Positions 37,665-47,664 of a stretch of 64,000 nucleotides of DNA are shown piece by piece. The DNA comes from Geodermatophilaceae bacterium URHB0062 (GTDB lineage: Bacteria; Actinomycetota; Actinomycetes; Mycobacteriales; Geodermatophilaceae), in contig JHVO01000013.1 in NCBI GenBank assembly GCA_000620185.1, forward strand, positions 62,001 to 126,000, read 5' to 3'. Numbering within the stretch: the stretch's first letter is position 1; each line of letters begins with the position of its first letter. The position numbers were made by a program, and so were the translations under genes. A model generated the notes under the pieces. That model ran no database searches. It had not been told where the DNA came from and saw only the letters and a program-made list of their open reading frames with translations.

Positions 37665-37767
37665 CCCGGATGTCGCAGCAGCAGCCGGCTCCTAGCGTCG
37701 CAAGGGATCTGCCCCCCGACCGCTGCTGACCACGAGCCAGGGCGGATGTCCGACAGGAACCAGGACC

Positions 37768-39375
37768 ATGAGCCTTCTCCGCCGAGCGGCCACCGCATCC
37801 GATGGACGGCGCCGGGCCACGGCCGTGCTGGCCGTCGCAGCGCTCGCCGTCCTGTCGTCGAGCGGAGTGGCGCAACGCGCCGCTCGAGCCGAGACGGACG
37901 AGGCCCCGGTCGACCTGCACTGGACATCCTGTGGCGGGGGCTTCCAGTGCGGCCGGGCGACGTTGCCGCTGGACTACGACGATCCAGGCGGCTCGACGGT
38001 CTCGGTGTCGGTGATCCGCCTGCCGGCCGGCGACCCGAGCCGGCGGATCGGCTCGATCCTGATCAACCCCGGCGGCCCCGGCCGGTCGGGTATGGCAGCT
38101 GTCCGGAGCGGTGCCACGCAGGTCTTGCCGCCCGAGGTGCTGGCGCGCTTCGACGTCGTCGGCTTCGATCCCCGCGGTGTTGCCACCAGCAGCCCGTTCC
38201 GCTGTTTCTCGAGCCCTGCGGCGCAGGCCGGGTTCTACGCCGGGATGCCGCTCTGGCCCACGTTCCCGGTCGGTGGCCCCGAGCAGGGGACATACATGGC
38301 GAAGATGAAGGAGCTCGGGCAGCGCTGCCTGCAGCGGAACGCGGCCCTCATCGGCCACATGTCGACGGCGAACGTCGCGCGTGACATGGAGCAGCTCCGC
38401 CGGGCGCTCGGTGACCGGGCGTTGAACTTCTACGGCGCCTCGTACGGCAGCTACCTCGGCAACGTCTACGCGAACCTGTTCCCGAACAGGGTCCGAGCCG
38501 TCGTCTTCGACTCGGTGATCGACCCGGTGGCATGGGCGACCGGACGTGGCGACGCGTCCACCACGCCGGTGTTCCTCCGGGAGCGCAGCGACCGCGGGGC
38601 CAACGACACGCTGGGCCAGTTCCTGCAGTTGTGCGAGCAGGGCGGCCCGCGGTGCAGCTTCTCCTCGGCCGCCCCGGGTGGGAGCCCCGGCCACAAGCTC
38701 GGCGTGCTGCTCGAGCAGGCGCGGCGGGGGCCGATCGTCGTGCCGACGCCACAAGGGCCACAGGCCGTGACGTACACGGAGATCGTCGGCCTGATCCTCG
38801 GCCATCTGCAGGACCCCGGCACCTGGCCCGACCTGGCCGACAACCTGCAGCCGCTGTTCGAGGCCGGCCAGGCTCCGGCGACCGTTGTCACCCCCGCTGG
38901 GCTCTCAAGCGCAGCGGTGGGCGCAGCGGCCCTGAGCTACGACAACGAGTTGGAGTCGCTGCTCGCGGTGACGTGCTCCGACAGCACCGAGCCACGGTAT
39001 CCGCTCGCGTGGGTCCGGGCAGCCGATGCCGCTGACCGCAACGGCCTCTTCGGCTCCTCGTGGGCGTACCTGAGCGAGCCGTGCGCCACCTGGCCGGCGA
39101 ACGACCCCGACCGCTACGGAGGCCCCTTCACCGCACGCACGGCGGCTCCGATCCTGATCGTCGGCACGAGGTACGACCCCGCCACCTGGTACGGCAACGC
39201 GACAACCGTGTCCCAGCAGCTGCCGGGCAGTCGGCTGCTGACGGTGGACGGCTGGGGTCACGTGGCCCTGGGCCGCAGCGCCTGCCTCGGTGCCCACGTC
39301 GCCCGCTATCTGATCAGCGGCACGCTCCCGCCGGCGGGAACTGTCTGCAGTCCGGACTCCCGTCCGTTCGGCTGA
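37768..39375 (+). CDS. Secreted alpha/beta hydrolase, tripeptidyl aminopeptidase (TAP/SlpD) type
   Basis: 535 residues. A signal peptide (ATAVLAVAALAVLSSSGVAQRAARA) precedes WTSCGGGFQCGRATLPLDYDDPGG, the usual start of the mature TAP family, and INPGGPGRSG forms the oxyanion region. The triad is S225 (GASYGS), D470 (GTRYDPAT) and H498 (GWGHVALG). These enzymes remove N-terminal tripeptides from secreted proteins. Six or more cysteines fit disulfides outside the cell. It is divergent from the two-component operon at 34787-37552 and followed 56 bp later by a CPBP gene. Confidence 0.9.
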   Translation: MSLLRRAATASDGRRRATAVLAVAALAVLSSSGVAQRAARAETDEAPVDLHWTSCGGGFQCGRATLPLDYDDPGGSTVSVSVIRLPAGDPSRRIGSILINPGGPGRSGMAAVRSGATQVLPPEVLARFDVVGFDPRGVATSSPFRCFSSPAAQAGFYAGMPLWPTFPVGGPEQGTYMAKMKELGQRCLQRNAALIGHMSTANVARDMEQLRRALGDRALNFYGASYGSYLGNVYANLFPNRVRAVVFDSVIDPVAWATGRGDASTTPVFLRERSDRGANDTLGQFLQLCEQGGPRCSFSSAAPGGSPGHKLGVLLEQARRGPIVVPTPQGPQAVTYTEIVGLILGHLQDPGTWPDLADNLQPLFEAGQAPATVVTPAGLSSAAVGAAALSYDNELESLLAVTCSDSTEPRYPLAWVRAADAADRNGLFGSSWAYLSEPCATWPANDPDRYGGPFTARTAAPILIVGTRYDPATWYGNATTVSQQLPGSRLLTVDGWGHVALGRSACLGAHVARYLISGTLPPAGTVCSPDSRPFG

Positions 39376-39431
39376 GCCGCCCCGAACTCGTGTCATCTCC
39401 CGGAAACCATCGGACCAAAGGACGATTCCCG

Positions 39432-40298
39432 ATGACCACCACCACCACGCGCCAGCCGATCCGCCGGTCTCTGGTGGGCCGGCATCCGATCACTGCGTTC
39501 CTGCTGCTCGCCTACTCCCTGACCGTCGCCGTCGTCGTCATACCGTTTCCGGAGGAGGTCGGCGGCGCGCTGGAGAACATCGTCGGGGTCGCGGTTCCGG
39601 CCTTCGTGGTGACGGCGCTCGTCGGCGGCGTGGGCGGCGTCCGCGACCTTCTGCGCCGCTGCATGCGCTGGCGGGTCCCGCTGCGCTGGTACGCGATCGC
39701 GGTCACCCTGCCGCCGGTCGTCCTGGTGATCACACCGGCCCTGTACGGGCAGGCCCCGCTGCATGCGCTCGCCGGGAACTGGTCCTTGCTGTTCACCTCG
39801 TTCCTACCCACGTTCGTGTTCTTCGTGGTCCTCGACACCCTGCCGGAGGAGGCCGGTGCGACCGGGTTCCTCTTCTCCCGGCTGCAGCACCGCTACGGCC
39901 CGATGCGTGCAGTCCTGCTCACGTCGGCGTTCTTCTGGCTCTGGCACGTGCCGAGCGCTGTCCGCGACTCCGGCACGCTCGTCGCGCTCACCGAGTTGCT
40001 CATCTTCTATCTGGTGGGTCACCTGGCGAGCCGGGTGCTGGCGGGCTGGCTCTACAACGCAACCGGTGCGAGCGTCCTGATCGTCGGCATCTTCCACGCC
40101 ATGTTCAACGCCACGGTCAACCCGACCGGCCTCGGCGTGGCCGTGCTCGGGCTGCAGCAGCTGGACGTGCTGCTCCTGGTCACCGGGTTCCTGGCACTCG
40201 TCGCCGCGACGATCGCCGTCGTCACGCGGGGCCGGCTCTGCTACCGGCCGGGAGCACGGGCAGCGCTGCCGGCCCAGGGACGAGGGGACGACCAGTGA
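39432..40298 (+). CDS. CPBP-family intramembrane protein with an altered EExxxR motif
   Basis: 288 residues from the ATG at 39432 (AAAGGA 9 bp upstream), with about eight membrane spans. The CPBP motif one normally reads EExxxR, but here LPEEAGATGFL has Thr in the Arg position. Motif two is FFWLWH and motif three is HAMFN, both intact. CPBP proteins include Rce1-like glutamic proteases and bacteriocin-immunity proteins. The Arg change may lower or alter protease activity. It overlaps the next gene by 4 bp. Confidence 0.85.
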   Translation: MTTTTTRQPIRRSLVGRHPITAFLLLAYSLTVAVVVIPFPEEVGGALENIVGVAVPAFVVTALVGGVGGVRDLLRRCMRWRVPLRWYAIAVTLPPVVLVITPALYGQAPLHALAGNWSLLFTSFLPTFVFFVVLDTLPEEAGATGFLFSRLQHRYGPMRAVLLTSAFFWLWHVPSAVRDSGTLVALTELLIFYLVGHLASRVLAGWLYNATGASVLIVGIFHAMFNATVNPTGLGVAVLGLQQLDVLLLVTGFLALVAATIAVVTRGRLCYRPGARAALPAQGRGDDQ

Positions 40299-40786
40299 CC
40301 GAGCAACCGACGACGCCGCCCGCCGACCCATTCGGGGAGGCCCGGCCGCAGGCCTCGACGGTGGGACAGAGGCCGCCGGCCACGCTGTTCGACTCCTTCG
40401 GGAACATCCGCGTGGAGGGTGGCGCGCCGCCGCCACGGCGGGCCGGCTCGGTGTTCGGGGACGTCCGGATCGACCTACGCGAGCTGCGCACCGACGTCGC
40501 GCTGATCGAGCTGACTCTGTGGAGCGTCTTCGGCGATGTCGACGTGATCGTCGCGGAAGGTGTGGACGCCGAACTCGATGGCTGGTCGATCCTCGGTGGC
40601 CGCGCCACTGACCTCGCCCCTGTGCCGCGGCTCACCGGTACGCCGCGGGTCGCGGTCCGGGCGCATTCCGTCTTCGGTGACCTCCGGCTGCGCACGCTGG
40701 CGCCGGGGGAGTCGGCCGGCCGTTGGCGAGCGCTGCTCGACGGGCTCGTCCAACGGCCGCAGCCGCCGCTTCCTCCGTCCCGGTGA
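40295..40786 (+). CDS. LiaF-like (cell-wall-active antibiotic response) cytoplasmic protein
   Basis: 163 residues from the GTG at 40295, overlapping the CPBP stop by 4 bp (GTGA). Three copies of an SVFGD strand motif (SVFGDVRIDLRE, SVFGDVDVIVAEGVDAELDG, HSVFGDLRLRTL) form the beta-helical C-terminal domain of LiaF. Full LiaF has N-terminal membrane spans and inhibits LiaS; here only the beta domain follows a proline-rich 40-residue lead. Coupling to a membrane CPBP protein suggests it works at the inner membrane face. A terminator hairpin follows. Confidence 0.75.
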   Translation: MTEQPTTPPADPFGEARPQASTVGQRPPATLFDSFGNIRVEGGAPPPRRAGSVFGDVRIDLRELRTDVALIELTLWSVFGDVDVIVAEGVDAELDGWSILGGRATDLAPVPRLTGTPRVAVRAHSVFGDLRLRTLAPGESAGRWRALLDGLVQRPQPPLPPSR

Positions 40787-40792
40787 GGTGTT

Positions 40793-40809
40793 GCCCCGCG
40801 TCGCGGGGC
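40793..40809 (+). terminator. Terminator hairpin after the LiaF-like gene
   Basis: GCCCCGC GTC GCGGGGC forms a perfect 7-bp stem with a 3-base loop starting 7 bp after the stop codon. Confidence 0.6.
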
Positions 40810-41155
40810 ATCGGCCCGCTGAACGGTCGCGCGTGCGGTCCAGGCGTACGAGGGTCACCGGCGCCGGAGCAACCAGGCGCACCACCGAGGCCATCCCGTC
40901 GGGTGCTGGCCGCGACGTGCCGACCGTGATTTCCGAGGTCGCACGCAGCTGAGCACCTGTTCGGGCTCCCGCACCCACAGTGAACGCATCTCCCGAGTTC
41001 CCCTCGCCAATGTGGTGACCCCGCGGTCACTACCTCGGAGATCGCGGGAGGCGCGTCGAGGGGCGCGCGGCCGTGCCCGATTCACCCGTCCGGGGACGTG
41101 AGCCGGGCACGACGGGCGCAGGGTCGGCGGCAACGAAACGGAGCGCGCCCCGCAG

Positions 41156-41539
41156 TGTCCTGGCTCAGGACATACCGGACGGATGTCTCACGACATGCCG
41201 GACTGATGTCGCAGGTCATCCCGGACGGTCGGCTGAGGCCGACCATGTCGAAGGCCCGGCTCGTCATCGGGGACGCAGCCCGGCGGAGGTCGTGGCGGCC
41301 TGCGGCGTCTCCCGGTCCCGGCTCCATGAACTGCTGGACCGTAACCGGGCCGAGGGTGACGCGGCGTCCGAGCCCCGGATCGCGTCGCCGCACATCAGTC
41401 GTCCACGCCGCCGCGGCGACTGGTCCTCGACCGCAGCAAGGACACCGGCTCACTGGCCGACCACCCGGCGCGCCCCCGAGACAGCACCAGCCCGGACCAA
41501 CAATCGTCGGCCCGGGCCACGCCGATGTCCTGCGACATC
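41156..41539 (+). mobile_element. Internally deleted IS481-family element
   Basis: The left side has a palindrome TGTCCTG GCT CAGGACA (41156-41172) and tandem 23-bp units starting CCGGAC at 41175, 41198 and, degenerate, 41221; the first two match at 18 of 23 positions. GATGTCGCAGGTCATC (41205-41220) and GATGTCCTGCGACATC (41524-41539) are inverted copies matching at 15 of 16 positions and probably represent the terminal repeats. Only about 300 bp lie between them, against roughly 1 kb in intact elements, and the transposase start is frameshifted. It is a dead or MITE-like derivative. Confidence 0.7.
41245..41400 (+). pseudogene. IS481-type transposase fragment, frameshifted
   Basis: Starting at the ATG at 41245 the frame gives MSKARLVIGD, the usual IS481 N-terminus. 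After a frameshift near 41275 the next frame reads SPAEVVAACGVSRSRLHELL, then DRNRAEGDAASEPR, which is the helix-turn-helix region of these transposases (compare the common AEVVAAYGVSRSW and RYRAEGDAAFEPRSRRP forms as I recall them). The similarity then fades, and the DDE catalytic domain is missing. It is a remnant with no coding capacity. Confidence 0.7.
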
Positions 41540-41584
41540 ATCGGGGCGGGCCAGCCATCGAACCTGTGCGGGAGGACGAGCTGG

Positions 41585-42532
41585 TCACCACCCGGCGGGG
41601 TCGTCCCTCGTCTCCGCGTTGGGTGCCCCCGAATGTGCTGCCGTGGGGAGCCGGTGACGCAGGCGCCAGAAGACATAGGCAATCACCGATCCGCTGAGTA
41701 CGAAGGCTATGCCGAACTCATCGACGACGTACTCGGTGATCCCCGTGTCGCGCGTGGCCGGATTGAAAGCGCTCTGCACGTAGAGATTGAAGGAAGCGTG
41801 GGCGAGAACGACCGGCCACACGCTGCCTGAGCGAAGCCTCAGCCACGCGGCGGAGAATCCCGCCAGTGTCACCGTGATGGTCAGGATGCAGAGGGCGAAC
41901 CACGTCGGGGCTGCGCTGGTGAAGCCGGCGAACAGCACGAACGGCCAGTGCCAGACGGCCTGGATCGCTCCGCTGACGAGGGCCGTCCGGGTGAACGTGG
42001 TGAGCCTCGCGAGTTGCGGTACGAGCAGGCCGCGCCAGCCGATCTCTTCCCCCAACGCGGAGAAGATCCCGATGAGAAGGCTGGGCGTGATGGCCACGAG
42101 CGTCTCCACCAGGCCGAAGACGTCCCCTCGCAGCGCCCCCAGACCGATCAGCCAGACGAGCCCGTAGACGAGCGAGCACTCGATCAGCGGTAACGCGTAA
42201 CCGATGAGGAGATAACGCGGCTTTCCAAGCCGCCAGCCGATGCCTCTGAAGTTCCGCTGAAAGGCGAAAGTGGTGACGAGGGCGGCCAGACCGGGTGACC
42301 ACATCACGGCGAGGGCGATCCACTGGCCGGCGTCCCCGTCGGTGCCGACACCGATGGCGAGCGCTGCCGACATTGCCGTGAAGATCAGCGTGAGCGCCAG
42401 GAAGGTGACGATGCGCCTGCGCGGGTCGAGGCGCCGGCCGGGGCGTCTTTCGTCGACAGCCCCGGCTGACGTCGCGTGTACGCCTCTGCCTAGGCGGCTG
42501 CGCCGTGCTGGAACGGATCGAGGATCGCTCAT
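41585..42532 (-). CDS. CPBP-family intramembrane glutamic protease
   Basis: 315 residues from the ATG at 42532, with AGGAGG 5 bp upstream. Around eight membrane spans. The catalytic motif is intact: LGEEIGWRGLL (EExxxR), AIQAVWHWPF (FxxxH-like) and HASFN (HxxxN). Relatives act as site-2-like proteases on membrane proteins or as CAAX-type proteases. It is separate from the CPBP gene at 39432, which lacks the Arg. The stop codon lies 45 bp from the right end of the IS remnant. Confidence 0.88.
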   Translation of the reverse strand: MSDPRSVPARRSRLGRGVHATSAGAVDERRPGRRLDPRRRIVTFLALTLIFTAMSAALAIGVGTDGDAGQWIALAVMWSPGLAALVTTFAFQRNFRGIGWRLGKPRYLLIGYALPLIECSLVYGLVWLIGLGALRGDVFGLVETLVAITPSLLIGIFSALGEEIGWRGLLVPQLARLTTFTRTALVSGAIQAVWHWPFVLFAGFTSAAPTWFALCILTITVTLAGFSAAWLRLRSGSVWPVVLAHASFNLYVQSAFNPATRDTGITEYVVDEFGIAFVLSGSVIAYVFWRLRHRLPTAAHSGAPNAETRDDPAGW

Positions 42533-42643
42533 GCGTCCTCCTGCAGAGACCCTGGAACGGGTCGACATGCGATGGGAGGAAGCTACGCCGCAGGGGAGTA
42601 CGGCGGAAGGTTGCGTACTCGCCCTGTCCGTCGACGTACTGGG

Positions 42644-42716
42644 CGCGCCCGGCAGGGATCGAACCTGCGACCAAGTGCTTAGAAGGCACCTGCTCTATCC
42701 GCTGAGCTACGGGCGC
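42644..42716 (-). tRNA. tRNA-Arg (anticodon UCU)
   Basis: 73 nt cloverleaf on the minus strand. The acceptor stem GCGCCCG pairs with CGGGCGC; the D arm is GCTC AGCGGATA GAGC, the anticodon arm GGTGC CTTCTAA GCACT, and the T arm GCAGG TTCGATC CCTGC. The anticodon TCT reads AGA/AGG arginine codons, rare in this GC-rich genome. The CCA end is not encoded. Confidence 0.95.
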
Positions 42717-42938
42717 TCGGGAAAGGACCGGCGGGCGGTCGAAACCACGGGATCAGGGCAGATTACCGTCCGTCCCTGGCGGCGCCCCGGTGCTCGGGTC
42801 CACCTGCCTGGGCGTTCCGGAAATGCGCGGACATCCCTCGTGGCCGTCGGCGGTGTCAGCAGTCTCGGTGCCCGAGTTGACGTGCCCGGCCGCTGAAGCC
42901 GCCCGGGTTCGCGGCCGCGACGGTCGACAGCGCTACCG

Positions 42939-43511
42939 CTACCCCGCGACACTCTGTCGTCGCGTGCCGGGGCCCATGCGATGGACATGCAGTCGGCTGA
43001 ACAGCAGCAGGGAGAAGCCCTCCATCAGTGTCTGCACACCCAGAAGCAGGCCCAGCTGGACCAGGGTGGTCGTCCAGACGTTCGACAGGATGATGAGCCC
43101 CAAGATCCCCGACACGGCCCCGCTGAAGATCAGCACACCACGGTCGATCGGCGACGCGGCCGCAGCCAACAAGCGCACGACGCCGCCGGTGAGGAACAAC
43201 GATCCGGCGATCAGCGTCAGCGCCACCGCAGCCGCTGTGGGATAGCGCAGAAGCATCAGGCCCAGAACGGTGAGCAGACCCCCGCCGAGGGCTGTCGTCC
43301 AGAGCCGGCCCTGCCCCGTCCGGAGCGTCGCACCTGTGAGAGTCGCGATGCCACCTATCAACGCGAACCAGCCGAGGAAATGGACCGACACCTCCGCGGC
43401 GATCGCCACATGGGCCAAGATGGACAACCCCGCAAGGACGACGACAGCGCCCAGGGTCAGGTCCCAGCCTCTCCTACGCCGCTCGATCAGTGTTCCGGCC
43501 ACGGCCGCCAC
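42939..43511 (-). CDS. HdeD-family (DUF308) membrane protein
   Basis: About 190 residues from the GTG at 43511, the best guess because TGAGG lies just before it and the spans begin soon after; GTG 43502 is an alternative and longer frames lack family similarity. Six membrane segments in three pairs are seen (WDLTLGAVVVLAGLSILAHV, FLGWFALIGGIATLTGA, LWTTALGGGLLTVLGLMLL, AVALTLIAGSLFLTGGVVR, GVLIFSGAVSGILGLIIL, LVQLGLLLGVQTLMEGF). In E. coli HdeD helps acid resistance at high cell density. The role here is unknown. It is divergent from the ssb gene. Confidence 0.8.
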   Translation of the reverse strand: MAAVAGTLIERRRRGWDLTLGAVVVLAGLSILAHVAIAAEVSVHFLGWFALIGGIATLTGATLRTGQGRLWTTALGGGLLTVLGLMLLRYPTAAAVALTLIAGSLFLTGGVVRLLAAAASPIDRGVLIFSGAVSGILGLIILSNVWTTTLVQLGLLLGVQTLMEGFSLLLFSRLHVHRMGPGTRRQSVAG

Positions 43512-43643
43512 CGCCTCAGGAGTCGTCGGCTCAAGCGTTCGCCGGTGGGTCTGCTCGAGACAGGGCCGGAGGTCCGTCCGGTACGGCCGGTGGCGTGGCG
43601 TGCAACGACGTGCTTCCCGCTCGGTCGGTGGGCTGGTTCGAAA

Positions 43644-43675
43644 GGCCCGTCCACAGGGGAAGGGCCCGTCCACAG
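43644..43675 (+). promoter_or_regulatory. Paired DnaA-box-like direct repeats upstream of ssb
   Basis: GGCCCGTCCACAG occurs twice, at 43644-43656 and 43663-43675. Each holds CCGTCCACA, which fits the relaxed actinobacterial DnaA box (T/C)(T/C)(G/A/C)TCCACA. The 19-bp spacing is close to two helical turns, and the pair lies about 100 bp before the SSB start codon. Confidence 0.4.
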
Positions 43676-43777
43676 ATCCAGGGCGGCGCACCCGTCGGGG
43701 ATGCACCGCACCGAGGCTTGTCGCACACCGGCAGAGCGCCGGTGGCGTCATCCGGCGCAGCAGTCCCAAGGAGCACC

Positions 43778-44317
43778 GTGAACGACACCATGGTCACCGT
43801 CGTCGGCAACGTCGTCGACTCGCCCCGCCGCGTCAGCCTGAACGACGGGTCCGTCACCAACTTCCGCATCGCCTCCACAGCCCGCCGGTACGACACGAGC
43901 ACGCAGCAGTTCGTCGATGCGGGGACGTTGTGGGTCGACGTCGAGTGCTGGAACGGCCTGAGCAGCAACGTCTCCGCGTCCGTCAGCAAGGGCGACCCCG
44001 TGATCGTCCAGGGTGCGCTGACGACGCACAGCTGGGAGAGCGAGAACGGCCGCCGCAGCGCGCCCCGCATCAGGGCGTTCGCCGTCGGGCCGAACCTGAA
44101 CCGCGGCACGGCCGTATTCAAGCGGGACCGGCCGGCCCGCGCCGCCGAGCCGGCCGACGAGTCGACGACCGCGCCCGACGTGTCCGGCTTCGACGGAGCG
44201 CCGGGGAACTTCGGTAATCCGACGACAGGTCTGACGCTCGGACGGGACTACGAAGCCGATGCCGAGACGTTGGAGGAGATGAACGCCGACCTCTCGTCGG
44301 AGCCCGCGCACGCCTAG
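43778..44317 (+). CDS. Single-stranded DNA-binding protein (SSB paralogue)
   Basis: 179 residues from the GTG at 43778, with AAGGAG just upstream. The OB-fold reads VTVVGNVVDSPRRVSLNDGSVTNFRIASTARRYD, then WVDVECWNGLSSNVSASVSKGDPVIVQGALTTHSW and RSAPRIRAFAVGPNLNRG. It binds ssDNA during replication, repair or natural transformation. The C-terminus ends EEMNADLSSEPAHA and lacks the acidic DDDIPF-like tip that recruits partner proteins in the main SSB, so this is probably a SsbB-type second SSB. Confidence 0.92.
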   Translation: MNDTMVTVVGNVVDSPRRVSLNDGSVTNFRIASTARRYDTSTQQFVDAGTLWVDVECWNGLSSNVSASVSKGDPVIVQGALTTHSWESENGRRSAPRIRAFAVGPNLNRGTAVFKRDRPARAAEPADESTTAPDVSGFDGAPGNFGNPTTGLTLGRDYEADAETLEEMNADLSSEPAHA

Positions 44318-44419
44318 TTGCTCCGGGCTGGGAGGATCGGACGTGAGAACGCACGGGGTGGGGCCGCGACCCGGCGGCCCCGCCCCCGCTCGCGAGACGA
44401 CGGAAGGCTCCGAAGCCCA

Positions 44420-46090
<1,671 letters not shown>

Positions 46091-46098
46091 TCAGGCTC

Positions 46099-46140
46099 CC
46101 TCCCACCTCAGCCCGAGCGTGCGAGGGCTGAGGGGGGAGG
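46099..46140 (+). terminator. Terminator after ettA
   Basis: CCTCCCACCTCAGCCC (46099-46114) pairs with GGGCTGAGGGGGGAGG (46125-46140), a 16-bp stem with one mismatch and a 10-base loop, starting 8 bp after the stop codon. The bases that follow read GGGGTCC, similar to part of the 61-bp repeat family. Confidence 0.75.
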
Positions 46141-46283
46141 GGGTCCTTGTCGGCAGGGGCCCAGTCCGGCCGGCCGTTCGCGCTTCCGCGTCAGACGTGG
46201 CGCCGCTGCCTGCCCGCATGAGCGGCAGCGGCGAGGGGCGGGTGCGTGCGCGTACCGACGGGCCGTACGGAAGGCTGACCGGC

Positions 46284-46697
46284 GTGAGGCACACCGTGCA
46301 CGTCCCGATGCGCTGGTCGGACATGGACGCCTACCAGCACATCAACAACGTGGCCTTCCTCGGCTACTTCGAGATGGCACGCGTCAACCTCTTCTTCGAG
46401 CACCCGACGCACGACGCCGAGACCGGCATGCGCCGCGGCCTGGTCGTCCACTCGCACGAGATCACCTACAAGCGGCCGGTCGAGTACGACGCCGAGCCGC
46501 TCGAGGTGCAGATCTGGGTGTCCAACATCCGGGCGGCGTCGTTCACGTGCCACTACGAGCTCTTCGATCACGGCGCGCTGGCGGTCATCGGTAGCACCGT
46601 GCTCGTGCCGTTCGACTTCGCGATCAACCGGCCGCGGCGGATCACTCCCGAGGAGAAGGCCTTCCTGGTCGACTACACCGAGGACGCTCCAGCCTGA
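46284..46697 (+). CDS. Hotdog-fold acyl-CoA thioesterase (4HBT/YbgC type)
   Basis: 137 residues from the GTG at 46284, with GGAAGG upstream. The active-site Asp lies in MRWSDMDAYQHINNVAFLGYFEMARV, the classic 4HBT signature, followed by HSHEITYKRPVEYDAEPLEVQIWVSNI and FDFAINRPRRIT. It hydrolyses an acyl-CoA in the cytosol; chain type is not evident. It lies 143 bp after the ettA terminator region and 30 bp before the lipoprotein gene, and may form a pair with it. Confidence 0.9.
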   Translation: MRHTVHVPMRWSDMDAYQHINNVAFLGYFEMARVNLFFEHPTHDAETGMRRGLVVHSHEITYKRPVEYDAEPLEVQIWVSNIRAASFTCHYELFDHGALAVIGSTVLVPFDFAINRPRRITPEEKAFLVDYTEDAPA

Positions 46698-46727
46698 GGC
46701 GAGCGCGCCGAGCCCGAGGAGGCGACG

Positions 46728-47084
46728 ATGGCTGCTCCTCGTCGCGTCATAGCCGTCCTCGCCGCGCTCGCCTTCGCCGCGGCCTGTGCCGACGGCGGCT
46801 CCGCGACGAGCACCAGGGGTCCGGTGCAGCTCGACGCGGACGCGCAGCTCGTCTCTCCCGACCGGCTGCAGCTCGGCGTGCTCTCGTGCCACGGCGACCC
46901 CGAGGTCACGGCGCTGTCCCAGGACGACGGTCAGGTGCGCGTCGAGGTCACGTCGACCGTCAGCAGCCCCGGTGACGCGTGCATGGACGTGCTGACCGTC
47001 GCCCTCGACGCTCCGCTCGGCGACCGCGCCGTCGTCGACGTAACGTCGGGTCGGAGACTGCGCGTCGAGCGGGCCGCCGGCTGA
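46728..47084 (+). CDS. Small putative lipoprotein
   Basis: 118 residues with GAGGAGG 6 bp before the ATG. The N-terminus is MAAPRR, a hydrophobic run VIAVLAALAFAA and the lipobox-like AAC, with the mature protein starting CADGGSATSTRG. It is a short beta-rich domain (LQLGVLSCHGDPEVTALSQDDGQVRVEV) with two further cysteines that could form a disulfide. No family is recognised. It follows the thioesterase and is convergent with the MOSC gene. Confidence 0.7.
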   Translation: MAAPRRVIAVLAALAFAAACADGGSATSTRGPVQLDADAQLVSPDRLQLGVLSCHGDPEVTALSQDDGQVRVEVTSTVSSPGDACMDVLTVALDAPLGDRAVVDVTSGRRLRVERAAG

Positions 47085-47121
47085 CCGGCCCATGCGGCCG
47101 CGGGAAGCGGCGGACGGAACC

Positions 47122-47664
47122 TCAGACCGACCGTGGCACCGGACGGTCCGCGCCCGTCGGGGCACCCAGCGCGGCCGCCTCGGCATCCGAGAGCATCCGT
47201 ACCGGCATCCCCTCCGCGACCGTGCCCCCGGCGAACACCGCTGCGTTGATGCCGCCCCGATAGGCCATGGCCTTGACCAGCCGGACGCCGGTCAACCGCT
47301 CCAGGTGTGTGCAGGGTGGGCAGCGCTTCATCCCGAACAGGAGCACGTCGCCCACCGTGAACCAGCGCCCGACCAGCGGGGGCAGGTCGATGCCCGTGGT
47401 CACCAGGTTGCGCCGGGTGTCGCCGGGGGAGAGAACCGACCCCGTGTCGGCCGCGACCGCGGCGACGTCGTCCCGATCGATGAGCGTGACCTGCTTCTCC
47501 AAGTCTGGGTACCGAGCCCACGTGCCGCCGCCCAGGGCGTAGCGATCGCCGGCCAGACCGCGCCCGGCCATGGCCTCCACCGTCGGCACGCGGCGCATCG
47601 GCTCGGCCGCTGCTCCGGCGAGCCAGATCTCGAGCACGGAGCCGTGCCTCGGGTCAGGCCGCAC
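47122..47664 (-). CDS. MOSC-domain protein
   Basis: 180 residues from the GTG at 47664, with GAGG 5 bp upstream; a GTG at 47697 is an alternative that adds 11 residues. The MOSC beta-barrel is visible in VLEIWLAGAAAEPMRRVPTVEAMAGRGLAGDRYA, DTRRNLVTTGIDLPPLVGRWFTVGDVLL, and the cysteine motif MKRCPPCTHLERLTG. MOSC domains handle sulfur or molybdenum cofactor chemistry, as in sulfurtransferases and mARC-type enzymes. The gene overlaps the EcfT stop by 11 bp, so it is made from the biotin-transport transcript. Confidence 0.82.
   Translation of the reverse strand: MRPDPRHGSVLEIWLAGAAAEPMRRVPTVEAMAGRGLAGDRYALGGGTWARYPDLEKQVTLIDRDDVAAVAADTGSVLSPGDTRRNLVTTGIDLPPLVGRWFTVGDVLLFGMKRCPPCTHLERLTGVRLVKAMAYRGGINAAVFAGGTVAEGMPVRMLSDAEAAALGAPTGADRPVPRSV

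Larger units (their letters stand above)
40787..41584. other. Gene-poor region with an IS481-type remnant
   Basis: About 800 bp without an intact gene. A terminator hairpin (40793-40809) is followed by about 340 bp in which I see nothing, then the remnant of an insertion element (41156-41539) described separately, and 45 bp up to the stop of the minus-strand CPBP gene. Confidence 0.7.
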
